This document shows, piece after piece, positions 33,742 to 42,694 of a stretch of 64,000 bases of DNA; position 1 is the stretch's first letter, and the number at the start of each line of letters is the position of its first letter. The notes below the pieces were generated by a model. That model was not told the origin of the DNA. It searched no databases and saw nothing but the letters and a program-made list of their open reading frames with translations. The DNA is from Jeotgalibacillus salarius. Lineage in GTDB: Bacteria; Bacillota; Bacilli; Bacillales; Jeotgalibacillaceae. The stretch lies in assembly GCF_004405125.1 (NCBI RefSeq), contig NZ_SORX01000008.1, positions 95,058 to 159,057 on the forward strand. Reading direction: 5' to 3'. The position numbers and the translations under genes are program-made.

Positions 33742-36057
33742 TCAATCACCTTTCGGAAGTGGATAGACATTGTCGAAAGGTTTTGTGAATGCAATTTCTG
33801 AATGCCCGGTCAGGTGCTCTGTGATTAGTCTGGCGTGCAGTGGCTTGCTGAAATAATAGCCCTGCATGCTTGAATTGCTTTCTCTTGAAATGAATGCCAA
33901 CTGCTCTTTATTTTCAACGCCCTCAGTCACTACTTCAATTCCAAGCTGTTTTAACAGACTATAAATTCCGATCAGTAAACTTGCGTTAAAGTTCTCATGA
34001 GGAATGCTCTCCATAAAACTGCGGTCAATCTTTACAATGTCCACTGGTAATTTGCGCAGTCCATGTAAGGAAGCTGTTCCTTTACCAAAGTCATCAAGCG
34101 CAACTCTTACTCCCCGTTGCTGCAAATCTTTGATGAATAACATCAGGTCATTATCGTAATATGAAACTTCACTCTCAGTAATTTCAATCACAAAATTTTT
34201 CACAGGGACGCGATTCTTTTTCAGCTCTTTATCCAGATGCTTCAGAAAATCCTCTTTATGAAACAGCTGCTTTTTCGAAAAATTCACTGACATGGAAAGC
34301 TGTCTATGGCCCAAAGCATGCCACTTGCTTAACTGCTTTAATCCCTCGCTCAGCACCCATTTTCCAACTTCATGGATTGTACCGCTCTCCTCCATCATTC
34401 CGATGAACAACTCAGGTGACACATGCCCGATCTCGGGGTGATGCCATCTTAGTAACGCCTCAGTTCCGACCATTTGTGATCCGCTTGCTTCAAAAACTGG
34501 CTGAAATGCAAGTGACAATTCTCCATTTTCCAGCGCTGATTTTGTATCCTCTTTAAGACGCTCACTTTGAATGTACTTGCCGGTTTCGACAAGTTTTTTA
34601 TAAAGAAGAACTTTGTTCTTACCATCTGCCTTAGCCTCATACATCGCAGCATCTGCTTTTTTCAGCAATGATGATAAATCCTCTCCTTCTTCAGGATAGA
34701 GGCTGATTCCTATACTCGCTGATATATATGCACTCACAGAGCCCAGTCTGAATTCCTGACAGATGAGATTTTTCAGTTCTTCACCTCTTGTTAAAAGGTA
34801 ATCCTCCTGATGATAAGAAACAACTGCCACAAACTCATCCCCACCGATTCTTGCAAGCATGACATCTTCATAATCAAAATACCCTTTTAGTCTTGCAGTC
34901 ATCTCCTGGAGTAACAGGTCTCCAACTTCATGACCCCAGGTATCGTTTACTTTTTTAAATCCATCTAGATCAAAAAACATCACAGCTTTTTTTTGAGCTG
35001 TCTCTTTAACAAATGAACCAAAATTCTTTTGCAGGTAAAATCGGTTTCCAAGCCCGGTCAGTTGATCATGATATGCCATAACCGTAATTTCTTCATTCGC
35101 CTGTCGGATATCTCTGATCATGTCTGAAAATTCATTTTCTAGCTGCCTTACTTCATACAACCGCTTGAACAAACCACGATCACTGCCTATTTTTAAATTT
35201 CCATCGTCTCTTCTTAAACCACTGGCTAATGAGATAATCGGGCCAAGTACCATTTGCCTGAACAGAAAGTAAACCGCTAATGCGATCAGCAGAAAACCCA
35301 CTGCAGCCATTGTTTTAAATTTTTTCAGATTATTCTGCTTCTCCACATAAAATTCTCTATCTGCTCCGATGCTTAATGGAAGAACAGAGCTGCGATCCAG
35401 GTTTTCGATTATATATTCACCGCTGATTTTATCTGATTGCTCCAGCGCAATCGTTCGTTCAGCAGAAGACAATGCGATATCCACTGATAGAGTTTCACTC
35501 AGTTCTGTCAGATACGTCCCGTCAATGACCCTGCCCATCATCAGATAGCCTGAAGGATCTGAAAAATCATTGCGCGTGATGGGGTGCGAAGCCACCATCA
35601 TCATTTCTCCCAGGTGCGATTCATAAAACACTTCATTATCAAATTCAATTTCACTGATCTTCTCCAAAAAATTCTGATCCAAGTTAAATGTCGTTCCATC
35701 TCTATTAACACCCGCAGTATGAATAAATTCACCCTGTTCGTTCACGAAAATCATTAACTGAACCTGAAGATTTGCGATCATTTCTGGCTGAAGATTATCT
35801 GACACATAATCCGAATTTTTACCGTTCACATAAAAGTGTGTTTCATCCCATGCGCTCCAGTCGATCGCCTGATAAAGTAAATCTTCCTGTTCCTTTATAA
35901 GATAATTCCTGACCCGCTCTACGTCTCTTTCCACTCTCTCCTGATCAAACTCATTCGCTTCTTCCAGCTGAAGAGGAGTCATCAGAAACTGGATAAACAT
36001 GATCGCTAAAACCAGGAAACTGCCCAATACCAAGATCGCCAAATTCCTTATTCTCAT
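33742..36057 (-). CDS. Membrane CHASE4-like GGDEF-EAL protein (c-di-GMP turnover)
   Basis: 771 residues. Two membrane helices (about 7-26 and 250-268) bracket an extracellular CHASE4-type sensor (LYQAIDWSAWDETHFY...). Then a HAMP-like linker, a GGDEF domain (about 325-485) with intact RIGGDEF and MFFDLDGFKKVND, and an EAL domain (about 505-755) with EALLRW, the ITESEV and DDFGKGTASL metal-binding motifs, and DRSFM. Both active sites look complete, so it could make and degrade cyclic di-GMP, with the balance set by the sensor. It stands alone between the gerA operon and a small gene. Confidence 0.92.
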   Translation of the reverse strand: MRIRNLAILVLGSFLVLAIMFIQFLMTPLQLEEANEFDQERVERDVERVRNYLIKEQEDLLYQAIDWSAWDETHFYVNGKNSDYVSDNLQPEMIANLQVQLMIFVNEQGEFIHTAGVNRDGTTFNLDQNFLEKISEIEFDNEVFYESHLGEMMMVASHPITRNDFSDPSGYLMMGRVIDGTYLTELSETLSVDIALSSAERTIALEQSDKISGEYIIENLDRSSVLPLSIGADREFYVEKQNNLKKFKTMAAVGFLLIALAVYFLFRQMVLGPIISLASGLRRDDGNLKIGSDRGLFKRLYEVRQLENEFSDMIRDIRQANEEITVMAYHDQLTGLGNRFYLQKNFGSFVKETAQKKAVMFFDLDGFKKVNDTWGHEVGDLLLQEMTARLKGYFDYEDVMLARIGGDEFVAVVSYHQEDYLLTRGEELKNLICQEFRLGSVSAYISASIGISLYPEEGEDLSSLLKKADAAMYEAKADGKNKVLLYKKLVETGKYIQSERLKEDTKSALENGELSLAFQPVFEASGSQMVGTEALLRWHHPEIGHVSPELFIGMMEESGTIHEVGKWVLSEGLKQLSKWHALGHRQLSMSVNFSKKQLFHKEDFLKHLDKELKKNRVPVKNFVIEITESEVSYYDNDLMLFIKDLQQRGVRVALDDFGKGTASLHGLRKLPVDIVKIDRSFMESIPHENFNASLLIGIYSLLKQLGIEVVTEGVENKEQLAFISRESNSSMQGYYFSKPLHARLITEHLTGHSEIAFTKPFDNVYPLPKGD

Positions 36058-36208
36058 GACCGCTCATCTCTCTTTTATCTTTTATATCGGCTGAAAGAAT
36101 TATATTTATAATAAGGATTTACGTATGAGTGAGCAAAAGGAACTATAAAAATATGATTTTATTGATCAGTCCGTCTTCCTGAATCTAACCTATTAGTCGT
36201 GGATCAGT

Positions 36209-36236
36209 TTGTTTCATGTCTTTTAACTGTTATAAT
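36209..36236 (+). promoter_or_regulatory. Sigma-A promoter
   Basis: TTGTTT, 16 bases, TATAAT, 40 bp upstream of the small membrane-protein gene at 36276. Confidence 0.55.
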
Positions 36237-36275
36237 ATAGAAAATATTTTGTATGATCAGACAGGAGTTTTACAT

Positions 36276-36566
36276 ATGGAGTTTAACTTAATTGAGGTTG
36301 TCACATTGGTCACTGTTGTTTACTTACTATCAACCATTTTCAGACTCGAACAGCGTGTTAAAACCCTGAACTATAAGGTGGAGCAGCTATCTGTACACAC
36401 TGATATTTCGGAGGACGAGTTGTATCAGGAACTGCATCAGGAGCTGAAAGGACTGATTCATCAGGGTAAAGACGTGCAGGCTGTTAAAAGAGTTCGTGAA
36501 ACGAAGGGGCTGTCTCTCATTGAAGCGAAGCAGTATGTGGATGCTTTGAAGTATGACGTGAAATGA
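36276..36566 (+). CDS. Small membrane protein with a ribosomal L7/L12 C-terminal-like motif
   Basis: 96 residues from the ATG at 36276, eight bases behind AGGAG. One N-terminal membrane helix (about 4-22), a short coiled coil (EQRVKTLNYKVEQL), and a C-terminal stretch VQAVKRVRETKGLSLIEAKQYVDAL that resembles the L7/L12 C-terminal helices (AVIKEVRxxTGLGLKEAKxxVE). L7/L12-CTD modules bind translational GTPases; small proteins of this kind without a known role are annotated in Bacillus. The function here is not known. A REP hairpin starts one base after the stop codon. Confidence 0.65.
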   Translation: MEFNLIEVVTLVTVVYLLSTIFRLEQRVKTLNYKVEQLSVHTDISEDELYQELHQELKGLIHQGKDVQAVKRVRETKGLSLIEAKQYVDALKYDVK

Positions 36567-36636
36567 TGTGCATGTTGGGGACGGAGGTTAGAGTGTTATG
36601 AGATGACACTCTAACCTCCGTCCCGGCACTGTACAT
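36567..36636. repeat. REP-like hairpin, copy 10 (short form)
   Basis: An almost perfect palindrome: GGGACGGAGGTTAGAGTGT / ACACTCTAACCTCCGTCCC with a short loop (TATGAG), within GTGCATG...TGTACATG ends. It starts immediately after the stop of the L7/L12-like gene. As RNA it would be a very stable stem. Confidence 0.88.
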
Positions 36637-36644
36637 GGTCATAT

Positions 36645-37169
36645 TTAGAAACCTTCTCTGGCTCTCTCTTTTACAAGCTCCATCCAGCGCTCATCCTGCG
36701 CCGAGAACCCAAACTCCATCTCCAATGAAGCGAGCCATTTCATATCATTAATGCCAAGTTTAAATAACATCGGTGGTGCAGTCGGGGTGAATAACTTTAC
36801 ACACCACGGCTCTGTGATATCGAACTTTTTGTCAAAACTGTTCCATTTCGCCACAGTCAGGTCATTGTCCTGAACAAACTTCTTCACTTTCTCTATTAAA
36901 ATATGTAGCGCAATATCATGATTCCAATCCGCCACTTCCAGCTCCTCTTCGTTCAGCGCAAACAGCTTCGTCCAGTAGGCAAAACCCGCTTTCCCATGAC
37001 CCGCCAGCAAATTGTCCTCTCCCCTATCAAAATGCAGTGACCCCTTTATCCCGAAGTGCTGCTCAAGCTCTGCCGCTGTAAACACATGCACATCGTCAAA
37101 TTCCGTATCAGGTAAAAGAGATTTTGGTGCTGATGCGATTACAAATCCTAATACAAATTCATCAGTCAT
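36645..37169 (-). CDS. Hypothetical protein, 174 residues
   Basis: Soluble alpha/beta protein without membrane segment or signal peptide. Visible segments include EFVLGFVIASAPKS, AELEQHFGIKG and a TEPWCVKLFTPTAPPMLFKLG core. I do not recognise the family. The start codon follows GGGGGATATTCA. It lies 26 bp from the next minus-strand gene, which encodes a small membrane protein, so they are probably co-transcribed. Confidence 0.6.
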   Translation of the reverse strand: MTDEFVLGFVIASAPKSLLPDTEFDDVHVFTAAELEQHFGIKGSLHFDRGEDNLLAGHGKAGFAYWTKLFALNEEELEVADWNHDIALHILIEKVKKFVQDNDLTVAKWNSFDKKFDITEPWCVKLFTPTAPPMLFKLGINDMKWLASLEMEFGFSAQDERWMELVKERAREGF

Positions 37170-37195
37170 TGAATATCCCCCCGTAGTTAAATGGT

Positions 37196-37510
37196 TTATT
37201 TAAAAAACGCTTCCTTTTCATAGGTTATATAATAGAAAGCATAGAAGAATTGAATCAAAATCAGCGCTACGAAAGCCAGTGCGCCTATCACAAATTCTAT
37301 GTACAGCATAAAGATCATTGCTAAACAGCTTAAAGAGATAATGAAAAAGATGTTTGTTCTGTATTTGTTTTTGATGGCTGTAGAGGCTACTACCGAAAGA
37401 AAGAACATAAAGCTTATATAATAGAACAGTAAATCAAAATCATATACTGCATCATAAGCGATCGCGACAAACAGCCCAATCAGACAACACACTTTGATCG
37501 CTTTGGTCAT
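37196..37510 (-). CDS. Hypothetical membrane protein, 104 residues
   Basis: Three or four membrane helices, no catalytic motif. The ATG follows AGAGGGGGCAAGCC. It precedes the soluble 174-residue gene on the same strand. Not recognised. Confidence 0.55.
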   Translation of the reverse strand: MTKAIKVCCLIGLFVAIAYDAVYDFDLLFYYISFMFFLSVVASTAIKNKYRTNIFFIISLSCLAMIFMLYIEFVIGALAFVALILIQFFYAFYYITYEKEAFFK

Positions 37511-37604
37511 GGCTTGCCCCCTCTATACAGTCGCAGGACGTCAATCCGTTTAGTAATCATAATGTAAATGATAACACGAAACATCCATTTGAATGGATTA
37601 TACA

Positions 37605-37653
37605 CTAAAAAAAGACATTTACAAAAAGACTGGTTAGTCAGTTCGTAAATGTC
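37605..37653 (-). terminator. Rho-independent terminator
   Basis: Arms GACATTTAC / GTAAATGTC followed by seven T on the minus strand, after the GNAT gene at 37661. Confidence 0.8.
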
Positions 37654-37660
37654 CCTGCCA

Positions 37661-38173
37661 TTAAATTTTAACCTGCTCGAGATCCTTCCAGCCATACACC
37701 GCTTCCTTCAGATCTTTACCACCAAAATTAATCTTCACCGTATCAATTTTCTCAGCGCCAAGCACCTCATAAAAAAGCTTTGAATCATTTTTTTCGAGCA
37801 CGCAGACGATCATAGACTTGAGCCCCTGAGTCTTCATCTCTTCAACAAGCGGTGCCATCAGCTTTTTACCAAGCCCTTGCCGCTGGTAGGCCTCAAGTAT
37901 GTAAATGGCAAACAACTCACCATCAAAACCTGAATACTTATTACTTCTCTCCGGACCACCATTCGCGAATCCGACAATCTCATCATTGTCTTCTGCAACA
38001 TACACAACCTGGCCGTTCCCGATAATCTTCTCCCACATCTCCTCCCGGCGTGAATAAGACATGTGGTCAAGGTATTCGTCCGGCACCATCCCTTTGTAAG
38101 TCGTCTTCCACGTGTCCACCTGTACCTTCGCAATCCCTGCAGCGTCTTTGATTGTTGCTTTTCTGATGTTCAT
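37661..38173 (-). CDS. GNAT family N-acetyltransferase
   Basis: 170 residues, complete GNAT domain. It starts MNIRKATIKDAAGIAKVQVDTWKTTYKGMVPD, a common Bacillus subclass, and has ELFAIYILEAYQRQGLGKKLM (acetyl-CoA loop Q-R-Q-G-L-G) and the C-terminal KLFYEVLGAEKI. Substrate unknown. The ATG is directly preceded by CGGAGGTGCCCA. Single-gene unit with its own terminator. Confidence 0.9.
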   Translation of the reverse strand: MNIRKATIKDAAGIAKVQVDTWKTTYKGMVPDEYLDHMSYSRREEMWEKIIGNGQVVYVAEDNDEIVGFANGGPERSNKYSGFDGELFAIYILEAYQRQGLGKKLMAPLVEEMKTQGLKSMIVCVLEKNDSKLFYEVLGAEKIDTVKINFGGKDLKEAVYGWKDLEQVKI

Positions 38174-38289
38174 TGGGCACCTCCGTGATGGTATGAGTTA
38201 GCTAATCCTATACCTATGTATTCTGGATGTTTTTTGGAAAGTCCTTTTTTAATAAAAAAATATAGGCATCAAAGTAAGTTACATTTAAG

Positions 38290-39285
38290 TTATTGAGCCT
38301 TTTTTGGCATCCAAATTGCCGTATATCCATTCTTCTTAGAGTAGTCATAAAGACTTTTTAACTTTTCCGGCACATATAAATCCATATCATTTCTGCTTTG
38401 TAAAACTCTATTATCCATCATGTCCTGATTACGAACAATTAATTTTTCTAGATAATAGACTTCTGCTAATTTATCATTTTTGGATAAATTACAGCCGCTG
38501 CAGGCAATTACTAAGTTCCATAACTGATCAGTCTGTACAAAGCTCCAGGGAATAAAATGGTCTACGTGATTACCTTTCTTTGACTTAATTTCTTTACCAC
38601 AGTAAAAACACTCCTGCTGATAAACAGCAGCCAATAGATCATAGAAACTGTTAAGAGAAAAACGTTTGGAAACATTCTCTACCTTTAATAATAATCGCGT
38701 TGTATTACCCTGATCATTAAACTTCTCAAGAAAAAGAGCCAGATGATAGTTTGATAAATACATAATGATCTTTTGAAACTTTTGCATGAATGAGTAGAAC
38801 GATGGTGTAAACTTCATCTTTTCATCGTAGTTATCAAATGAATAAATAGTTCCTCCGGTATCTCCGTAAATCGCACCCATCACGTTGATTTTACATGCCC
38901 TGGTTACCTTCTCAACCAATTCAACCTGAAGCTGAGAAGGTAGCTTATCAAATACGATCGAGTCTTCTATTTGAAATTTTTCCTGGAATTTTTCAAGGAC
39001 TGTCTGCACCCCTGCCTTCTTTCCCTGCATATTAATCTGGTTAAGCTTATGGTGAATGACAAGATTCCAATAAATCTTTGTGAAGCTTTCGAACACTTGA
39101 AAATAATTCAGCTCAAGAAGTTCGTTGACATTATAAAGATTTTCAAGCAGAGACTTAATGAGCACAAATTTATAAGAAGTTGAATTCTTAGAACGTGGAG
39201 AGAAAATAAAATTAAAGTGACTCCACACGTCCTGCTCTGTTATGTACTCCGCTCTCGCTTCAGCTACCTTAAGCTTGTGACTCAT
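38290..39285 (-). CDS. HNH endonuclease with a large helical N-terminal domain
   Basis: About 331 residues. An HNH module lies at about 231-285: CFYCGK, the HVDHFIPWS core with two catalytic His, NLVIACSGCN (second Cys pair) and a following KN-DKL. The Cys4 zinc ligands and catalytic residues are complete, so the nuclease should be active. Residues 1-225 are alpha-helical and unlike any domain I know. The preferred start is the second ATG (39285), seven bases behind CAGGTG. The gene looks more AT-rich than its neighbours. A role in defence or restriction is possible, not shown. Confidence 0.8.
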   Translation of the reverse strand: MSHKLKVAEARAEYITEQDVWSHFNFIFSPRSKNSTSYKFVLIKSLLENLYNVNELLELNYFQVFESFTKIYWNLVIHHKLNQINMQGKKAGVQTVLEKFQEKFQIEDSIVFDKLPSQLQVELVEKVTRACKINVMGAIYGDTGGTIYSFDNYDEKMKFTPSFYSFMQKFQKIIMYLSNYHLALFLEKFNDQGNTTRLLLKVENVSKRFSLNSFYDLLAAVYQQECFYCGKEIKSKKGNHVDHFIPWSFVQTDQLWNLVIACSGCNLSKNDKLAEVYYLEKLIVRNQDMMDNRVLQSRNDMDLYVPEKLKSLYDYSKKNGYTAIWMPKKAQ

Positions 39286-39306
39286 TTGCATTCACCTGCT
39301 TTCTAA

Positions 39307-39630
39307 TCAATCCTCCACACTCACCAAAAACACCTTCTCATTAAATCTGCCCCTGTCCCGTGCCTTTACTTCACGTACTTCCTCCACTTCCTCGAGTGTT
39401 ACACCGTGCGTCTTTGCGGCTGCTGAGATGAGTTCGAGCAGGTCTGCGAGTTCTTCGATTGCGTCTTCATCGTTTTGGGTGGCATGGTATTCAGCGAGTT
39501 CTTCTTTCATCTTTTTCTTCACTTCAATCACATATTCCTCATTACTTAAAATACGCGTCTCCATCGACTTCCCGCTTGCTGCGATGATGTCCGGGATGAG
39601 GTCACGTACGAGCTTGTTGTAGACTGGCAT
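39307..39630 (-). CDS. MazG-like nucleoside triphosphate pyrophosphohydrolase
   Basis: 107 residues from the ATG at 39630, eight bases behind GAGGGAG. It starts MPVYNKLVRDLIPDII, the typical N-terminus of the small all-alpha pyrophosphohydrolases annotated as phosphoribosyl-ATP pyrophosphohydrolase-like. Metal ligands are in EELAEYHA and ELADLLELI (E-x3-E and E-x2-D). The family hydrolyses nucleotides (house-cleaning). The last part (RGRFNEKVFL) is the usual C-terminus. It lies 21 bp upstream of the HNH gene on the same strand, so the two could be one operon. Confidence 0.8.
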   Translation of the reverse strand: MPVYNKLVRDLIPDIIAASGKSMETRILSNEEYVIEVKKKMKEELAEYHATQNDEDAIEELADLLELISAAAKTHGVTLEEVEEVREVKARDRGRFNEKVFLVSVED

Positions 39631-39694
39631 TTCAGACACTCCCTCTCTGTTTCTTTCTATTATATACCTTATAATAGGAAGCTTCATCCAAAAC

Positions 39695-39725
39695 AAAACA
39701 GCAGTGTGCGTTCACTGCTGTTTTT
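39695..39725. terminator. Rho-independent terminator
   Basis: Arms AAACAGCAGTG / CACTGCTGTTT with T-runs on both sides. It follows glcF on the minus strand. Confidence 0.85.
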
Positions 39726-39735
39726 ACGTATCTGG

Positions 39736-41025
39736 TCATTCATCCATCAAATAATCCGCCAGATGCACAGCCTCTATCTGTCTGCCAAGACCCGCTCTCT
39801 CAATCCCGAGCTTCATCTGCAGCAGGCACCCGGGATTCGCCGTCACAATGACGCCAGGCTCAACTTCCATTACATTCTCCATCTTGTCATCGAGGATCTG
39901 CATGCTCATTTTAGGCTGTACGAGATTATACACGCCAGCCGATCCGCAGCAGCCATCTGCGTTTTTCATCTCAACGTAGTCTGCGCCTTCAACCATCCGG
40001 ATCAGTTCCCTCGGTTCGTTACAAACGCCCATCCCATTTCTGAGGTGGCAGGAGTCCTGAAAGGTAACGCGGTGCGGCTTCTTTTTGAAATGGATACGTT
40101 TATCAAAACCATGCTGGATCAGAATGCTTGAGAAGTCTCTGATTTTCGCCTTGAATCTGCCAGCGCGTTCCCGCCACTGTTCATCCTGGGACAAGAGGTG
40201 ATCATAGCCTGCCAGAAACGCCCCGCATCCTCCTGCATTCATGACAATATAGTCTGCTTCCATTGTTTCAAATGCTTCAATATTACGCTTAGCCATATCA
40301 ACCGCTTTATTTTTCTCACCGGCGTGACCGTGAAGCGCGCCGCAACAACCCTGATCTTCAGGGATCACGATGTCACAGCCTGCGGACTGCAAAAGCCTGA
40401 TTGTGTTCTGATTTGTGCCCTGGAACATTGTATCCATGAGACAGCCCTGAAAAAATGCAACAGTGGCTTTCTTTTCACCAGTCGCAAGCAGACGTCTTCT
40501 GTCAGACTGTACTTTTTTCGGGATGGCAGGCAGGACCTGCTCCATCTCACGCATCGACTCAGGAAACAGTTTTAAAAATCCAATTTTCCGAATCCCTTTT
40601 TGCAGTCCTGACGTCTGATAAAAGCGGACAAGCCCTACCGCTCTGTTCATTTGCTCATTTTTAGGGAAAAGCTCGTTCAGAACTGTTTTACGTACTATTT
40701 TTTCTTTTAGAGAAGGCTTTTTGTAATCCTGGATGATCGATCTTGCTTCCTCGAGCAGCTGTCCATATTGAACGCCTGCCGGACAGACCGGCTCACATGC
40801 GCGGCAGCCAAGACAGACGTCGAGAGAATTGGTCATCTCATCCGTCACTGGTATAATGCCGTCATGCACGGCTTTCATCAGCGCAATGCGTCCGCGCGGA
40901 GAATGCACCTCGTCGCCGCCGGTTTGTATGTATGTGGGGCAGCTCGGCAGACAGAATCCGCAGCGCATACAGTTCATCAGTTCGCCTTCATCCATCCGCT
41001 CTGTAAATGCCTGTTCAATTGTCAT
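39736..41025 (-). CDS. glcF: Glycolate oxidase iron-sulfur subunit GlcF
   Basis: 429 residues. Two 4Fe-4S ferredoxin motifs at the N-terminus (CMRCGFCLPSCP and CLGCRACEPVCP) and two CCG domains (GCCGALHGHAGEKN and DGCCGSAGVYN), the expected set for GlcF and B. subtilis YsfD. It passes electrons from GlcD to the respiratory chain. The ATG overlaps the stop of glcD by four bases. Confidence 0.93.
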   Translation of the reverse strand: MTIEQAFTERMDEGELMNCMRCGFCLPSCPTYIQTGGDEVHSPRGRIALMKAVHDGIIPVTDEMTNSLDVCLGCRACEPVCPAGVQYGQLLEEARSIIQDYKKPSLKEKIVRKTVLNELFPKNEQMNRAVGLVRFYQTSGLQKGIRKIGFLKLFPESMREMEQVLPAIPKKVQSDRRRLLATGEKKATVAFFQGCLMDTMFQGTNQNTIRLLQSAGCDIVIPEDQGCCGALHGHAGEKNKAVDMAKRNIEAFETMEADYIVMNAGGCGAFLAGYDHLLSQDEQWRERAGRFKAKIRDFSSILIQHGFDKRIHFKKKPHRVTFQDSCHLRNGMGVCNEPRELIRMVEGADYVEMKNADGCCGSAGVYNLVQPKMSMQILDDKMENVMEVEPGVIVTANPGCLLQMKLGIERAGLGRQIEAVHLADYLMDE

Positions 41026-42431
41026 CTGCCAACCACCACACGTTTCTTTTCAGACTTCCCAAAAATCTTATTTGGATTCATGATATGATCGGGATCAAGC
41101 GCCTGCTTGATCATTCTCATCACATTCACCCCTGATTTTCCAAGCTTCCACTCAAGATACGGAGCCTTCATTTCACCAACGCCATGTTCACCGGTAATCG
41201 TTCCGCCGAGACGGATCGCTTCCTTGAAAATCTCTTCAAATGCTTCTTCCACACGATGCATCTCTTCCTTGTCACGCGCATCGGTAATGCAGGTAGGGTG
41301 TAGATTTCCGTCACCTGCGTGACCGAATGTACAGATTGTCACATCATGCTTTGCAGCAATTTTCGCGATCGCTTCTACCATTTCGGCTACCTTAGACCGT
41401 GGAACTGTCGCATCCTCTAAAATGGTTGTCGGCTTCAGTCGGGCAAGCGCGGACAGCGCAGAACGTCTCGCAGTCATCAGGTTGTTTGCTTCTTCAGCTG
41501 TTTTGGCAAGTTCAACTGAAAAAGCTCCATGCGTTTCACAGATTTCTTTCATCAACTGCATCTCATCTATCACTGCCGCTTCCGCTCCGTCCTGTTCAAT
41601 CAGCAGAATCGCCTCTGCTTCAAGCGGCAGGCCGACTTTTGCAAAATCCTCCACCGCACGGATTGTCGCACGGTCCATAAATTCAAGTGTCGCAGGAATG
41701 ATCCGGTTGGCGATGATTGCAGAAACCGCTTCAGCTGCCTGTTCCATCGTGGAAAACTGGGCAAGCATCGTCTTTTTAGCAGCAGGCATGGGAATCAGTT
41801 TCAGTGTGGCTTCCGTCACGATTCCAAGTGTTCCTTCAGCCCCGGTTAACAGCTTTGTCAGATCATAGCCCGCCACATCCTTCGCAAGCTTTCCACCCGT
41901 TTTAATGATGGAGCCATCAGGCATGACCGCTTCAAGACCTAGTACATAATCCTTCGTCACACCATACTTCAACCCGCGCAGACCACCTGAATTTTCACTA
42001 ATGTTGCCGCCAATTGTTGAAATCTTCATTGAAGATGGATCAGGCGGATAAAACAGCCCGCGCGCTTCCACCGTGTCGATCAGATCTTTTGTAATCACAC
42101 CAGGCTGGACTTTTACAGTCAGATTTTCTTCATCCACTTCAAGAATGTCATTCATCCTGTTAAAAAGAAGGACAACGCCTCCCGCAGTCGGCGTCGTGCC
42201 AGCACTCAGATTGGTACCCGAGCCACGTGGAACAATCGGGATCCCTTCTGTTCGACAAAATTTTACAATCTGTGACACTTCTTCAGTGGTTCCTGGTGAC
42301 ACTACCGCATCCGGCATCGCCTGGAAACCAGGTGTTCCGTCGTAGGAGTATGCCAGCAGGTCGGCTTGAGATCCACGTGCATGACCGCCTGTGATTGTAT
42401 TAAGCTGACTGATCAGCTGTTGTTGACTCAT
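41022..42431 (-). CDS. glcD: Glycolate oxidase FAD-binding subunit GlcD
   Basis: 469 residues from the ATG at 42431, nine bases behind AAAGGAG. FAD-binding type-4 (PCMH) domain (about 35-210) with the PRGSGTNLSAG and GISENSGG-type motifs (here GGNISENSGGLRGLKYG), and a FAD-linked oxidase C-terminal domain with CTFGHAGDGNLHP and GTITGEHGVGEMK. Oxidises glycolate or D-lactate to glyoxylate or pyruvate. First gene of glcD-glcF. Confidence 0.93.
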   Translation of the reverse strand: MSQQQLISQLNTITGGHARGSQADLLAYSYDGTPGFQAMPDAVVSPGTTEEVSQIVKFCRTEGIPIVPRGSGTNLSAGTTPTAGGVVLLFNRMNDILEVDEENLTVKVQPGVITKDLIDTVEARGLFYPPDPSSMKISTIGGNISENSGGLRGLKYGVTKDYVLGLEAVMPDGSIIKTGGKLAKDVAGYDLTKLLTGAEGTLGIVTEATLKLIPMPAAKKTMLAQFSTMEQAAEAVSAIIANRIIPATLEFMDRATIRAVEDFAKVGLPLEAEAILLIEQDGAEAAVIDEMQLMKEICETHGAFSVELAKTAEEANNLMTARRSALSALARLKPTTILEDATVPRSKVAEMVEAIAKIAAKHDVTICTFGHAGDGNLHPTCITDARDKEEMHRVEEAFEEIFKEAIRLGGTITGEHGVGEMKAPYLEWKLGKSGVNVMRMIKQALDPDHIMNPNKIFGKSEKKRVVVGR

Positions 42432-42521
42432 GGTGTTCACTCCTTTCAGATAGAGAAAAAAAGACTGAGACAAAACAATCTCTTTTGTTGAGTTAAACAA
42501 ACTTTATATTAAAATCTAAGT

Positions 42522-42647
42522 GTAGCGGAGCGTAAGGCGGTGACTCCAGCGCGAGGAGACGGACAGGTGAGACCCCGCAGGCGCGAAGCGGTGAGGAGGC
42601 TCACCGCCGGCCGCGCGGAAAGCGTCCGCCTGAAGCGCAGCGAAACG
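42522..42647. repeat. GC-rich dispersed repeat (GCGGAAAGCGTCCGCCTGAAGCG family)
   Basis: GGAGCGTAAGGCGGTGACTCC at the left, GACAGGTGAGACCCCGCAGGCG in the middle and a CGCGGAAAGCGTCCGCC / TGAAGCGCAGCG right end. A second copy at 45448-45566 is inverted and a third at 63207-63318 has this orientation. GC-rich, no coding sequence. A following hairpin ATGAGACA / TGTCTCAT (42658-42682) probably ends the murR transcript. Confidence 0.85.
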
Positions 42648-42694
42648 AGGTAAAGGATGAGACACCTTCATCATGTCTCATCCTCTCTTGTAAA

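Noticed and set aside
37507-37695. 62-residue minus-strand frame between the membrane gene and GNAT
   Set aside because: It overlaps the GNAT stop and a terminator, and has no ribosome binding site.
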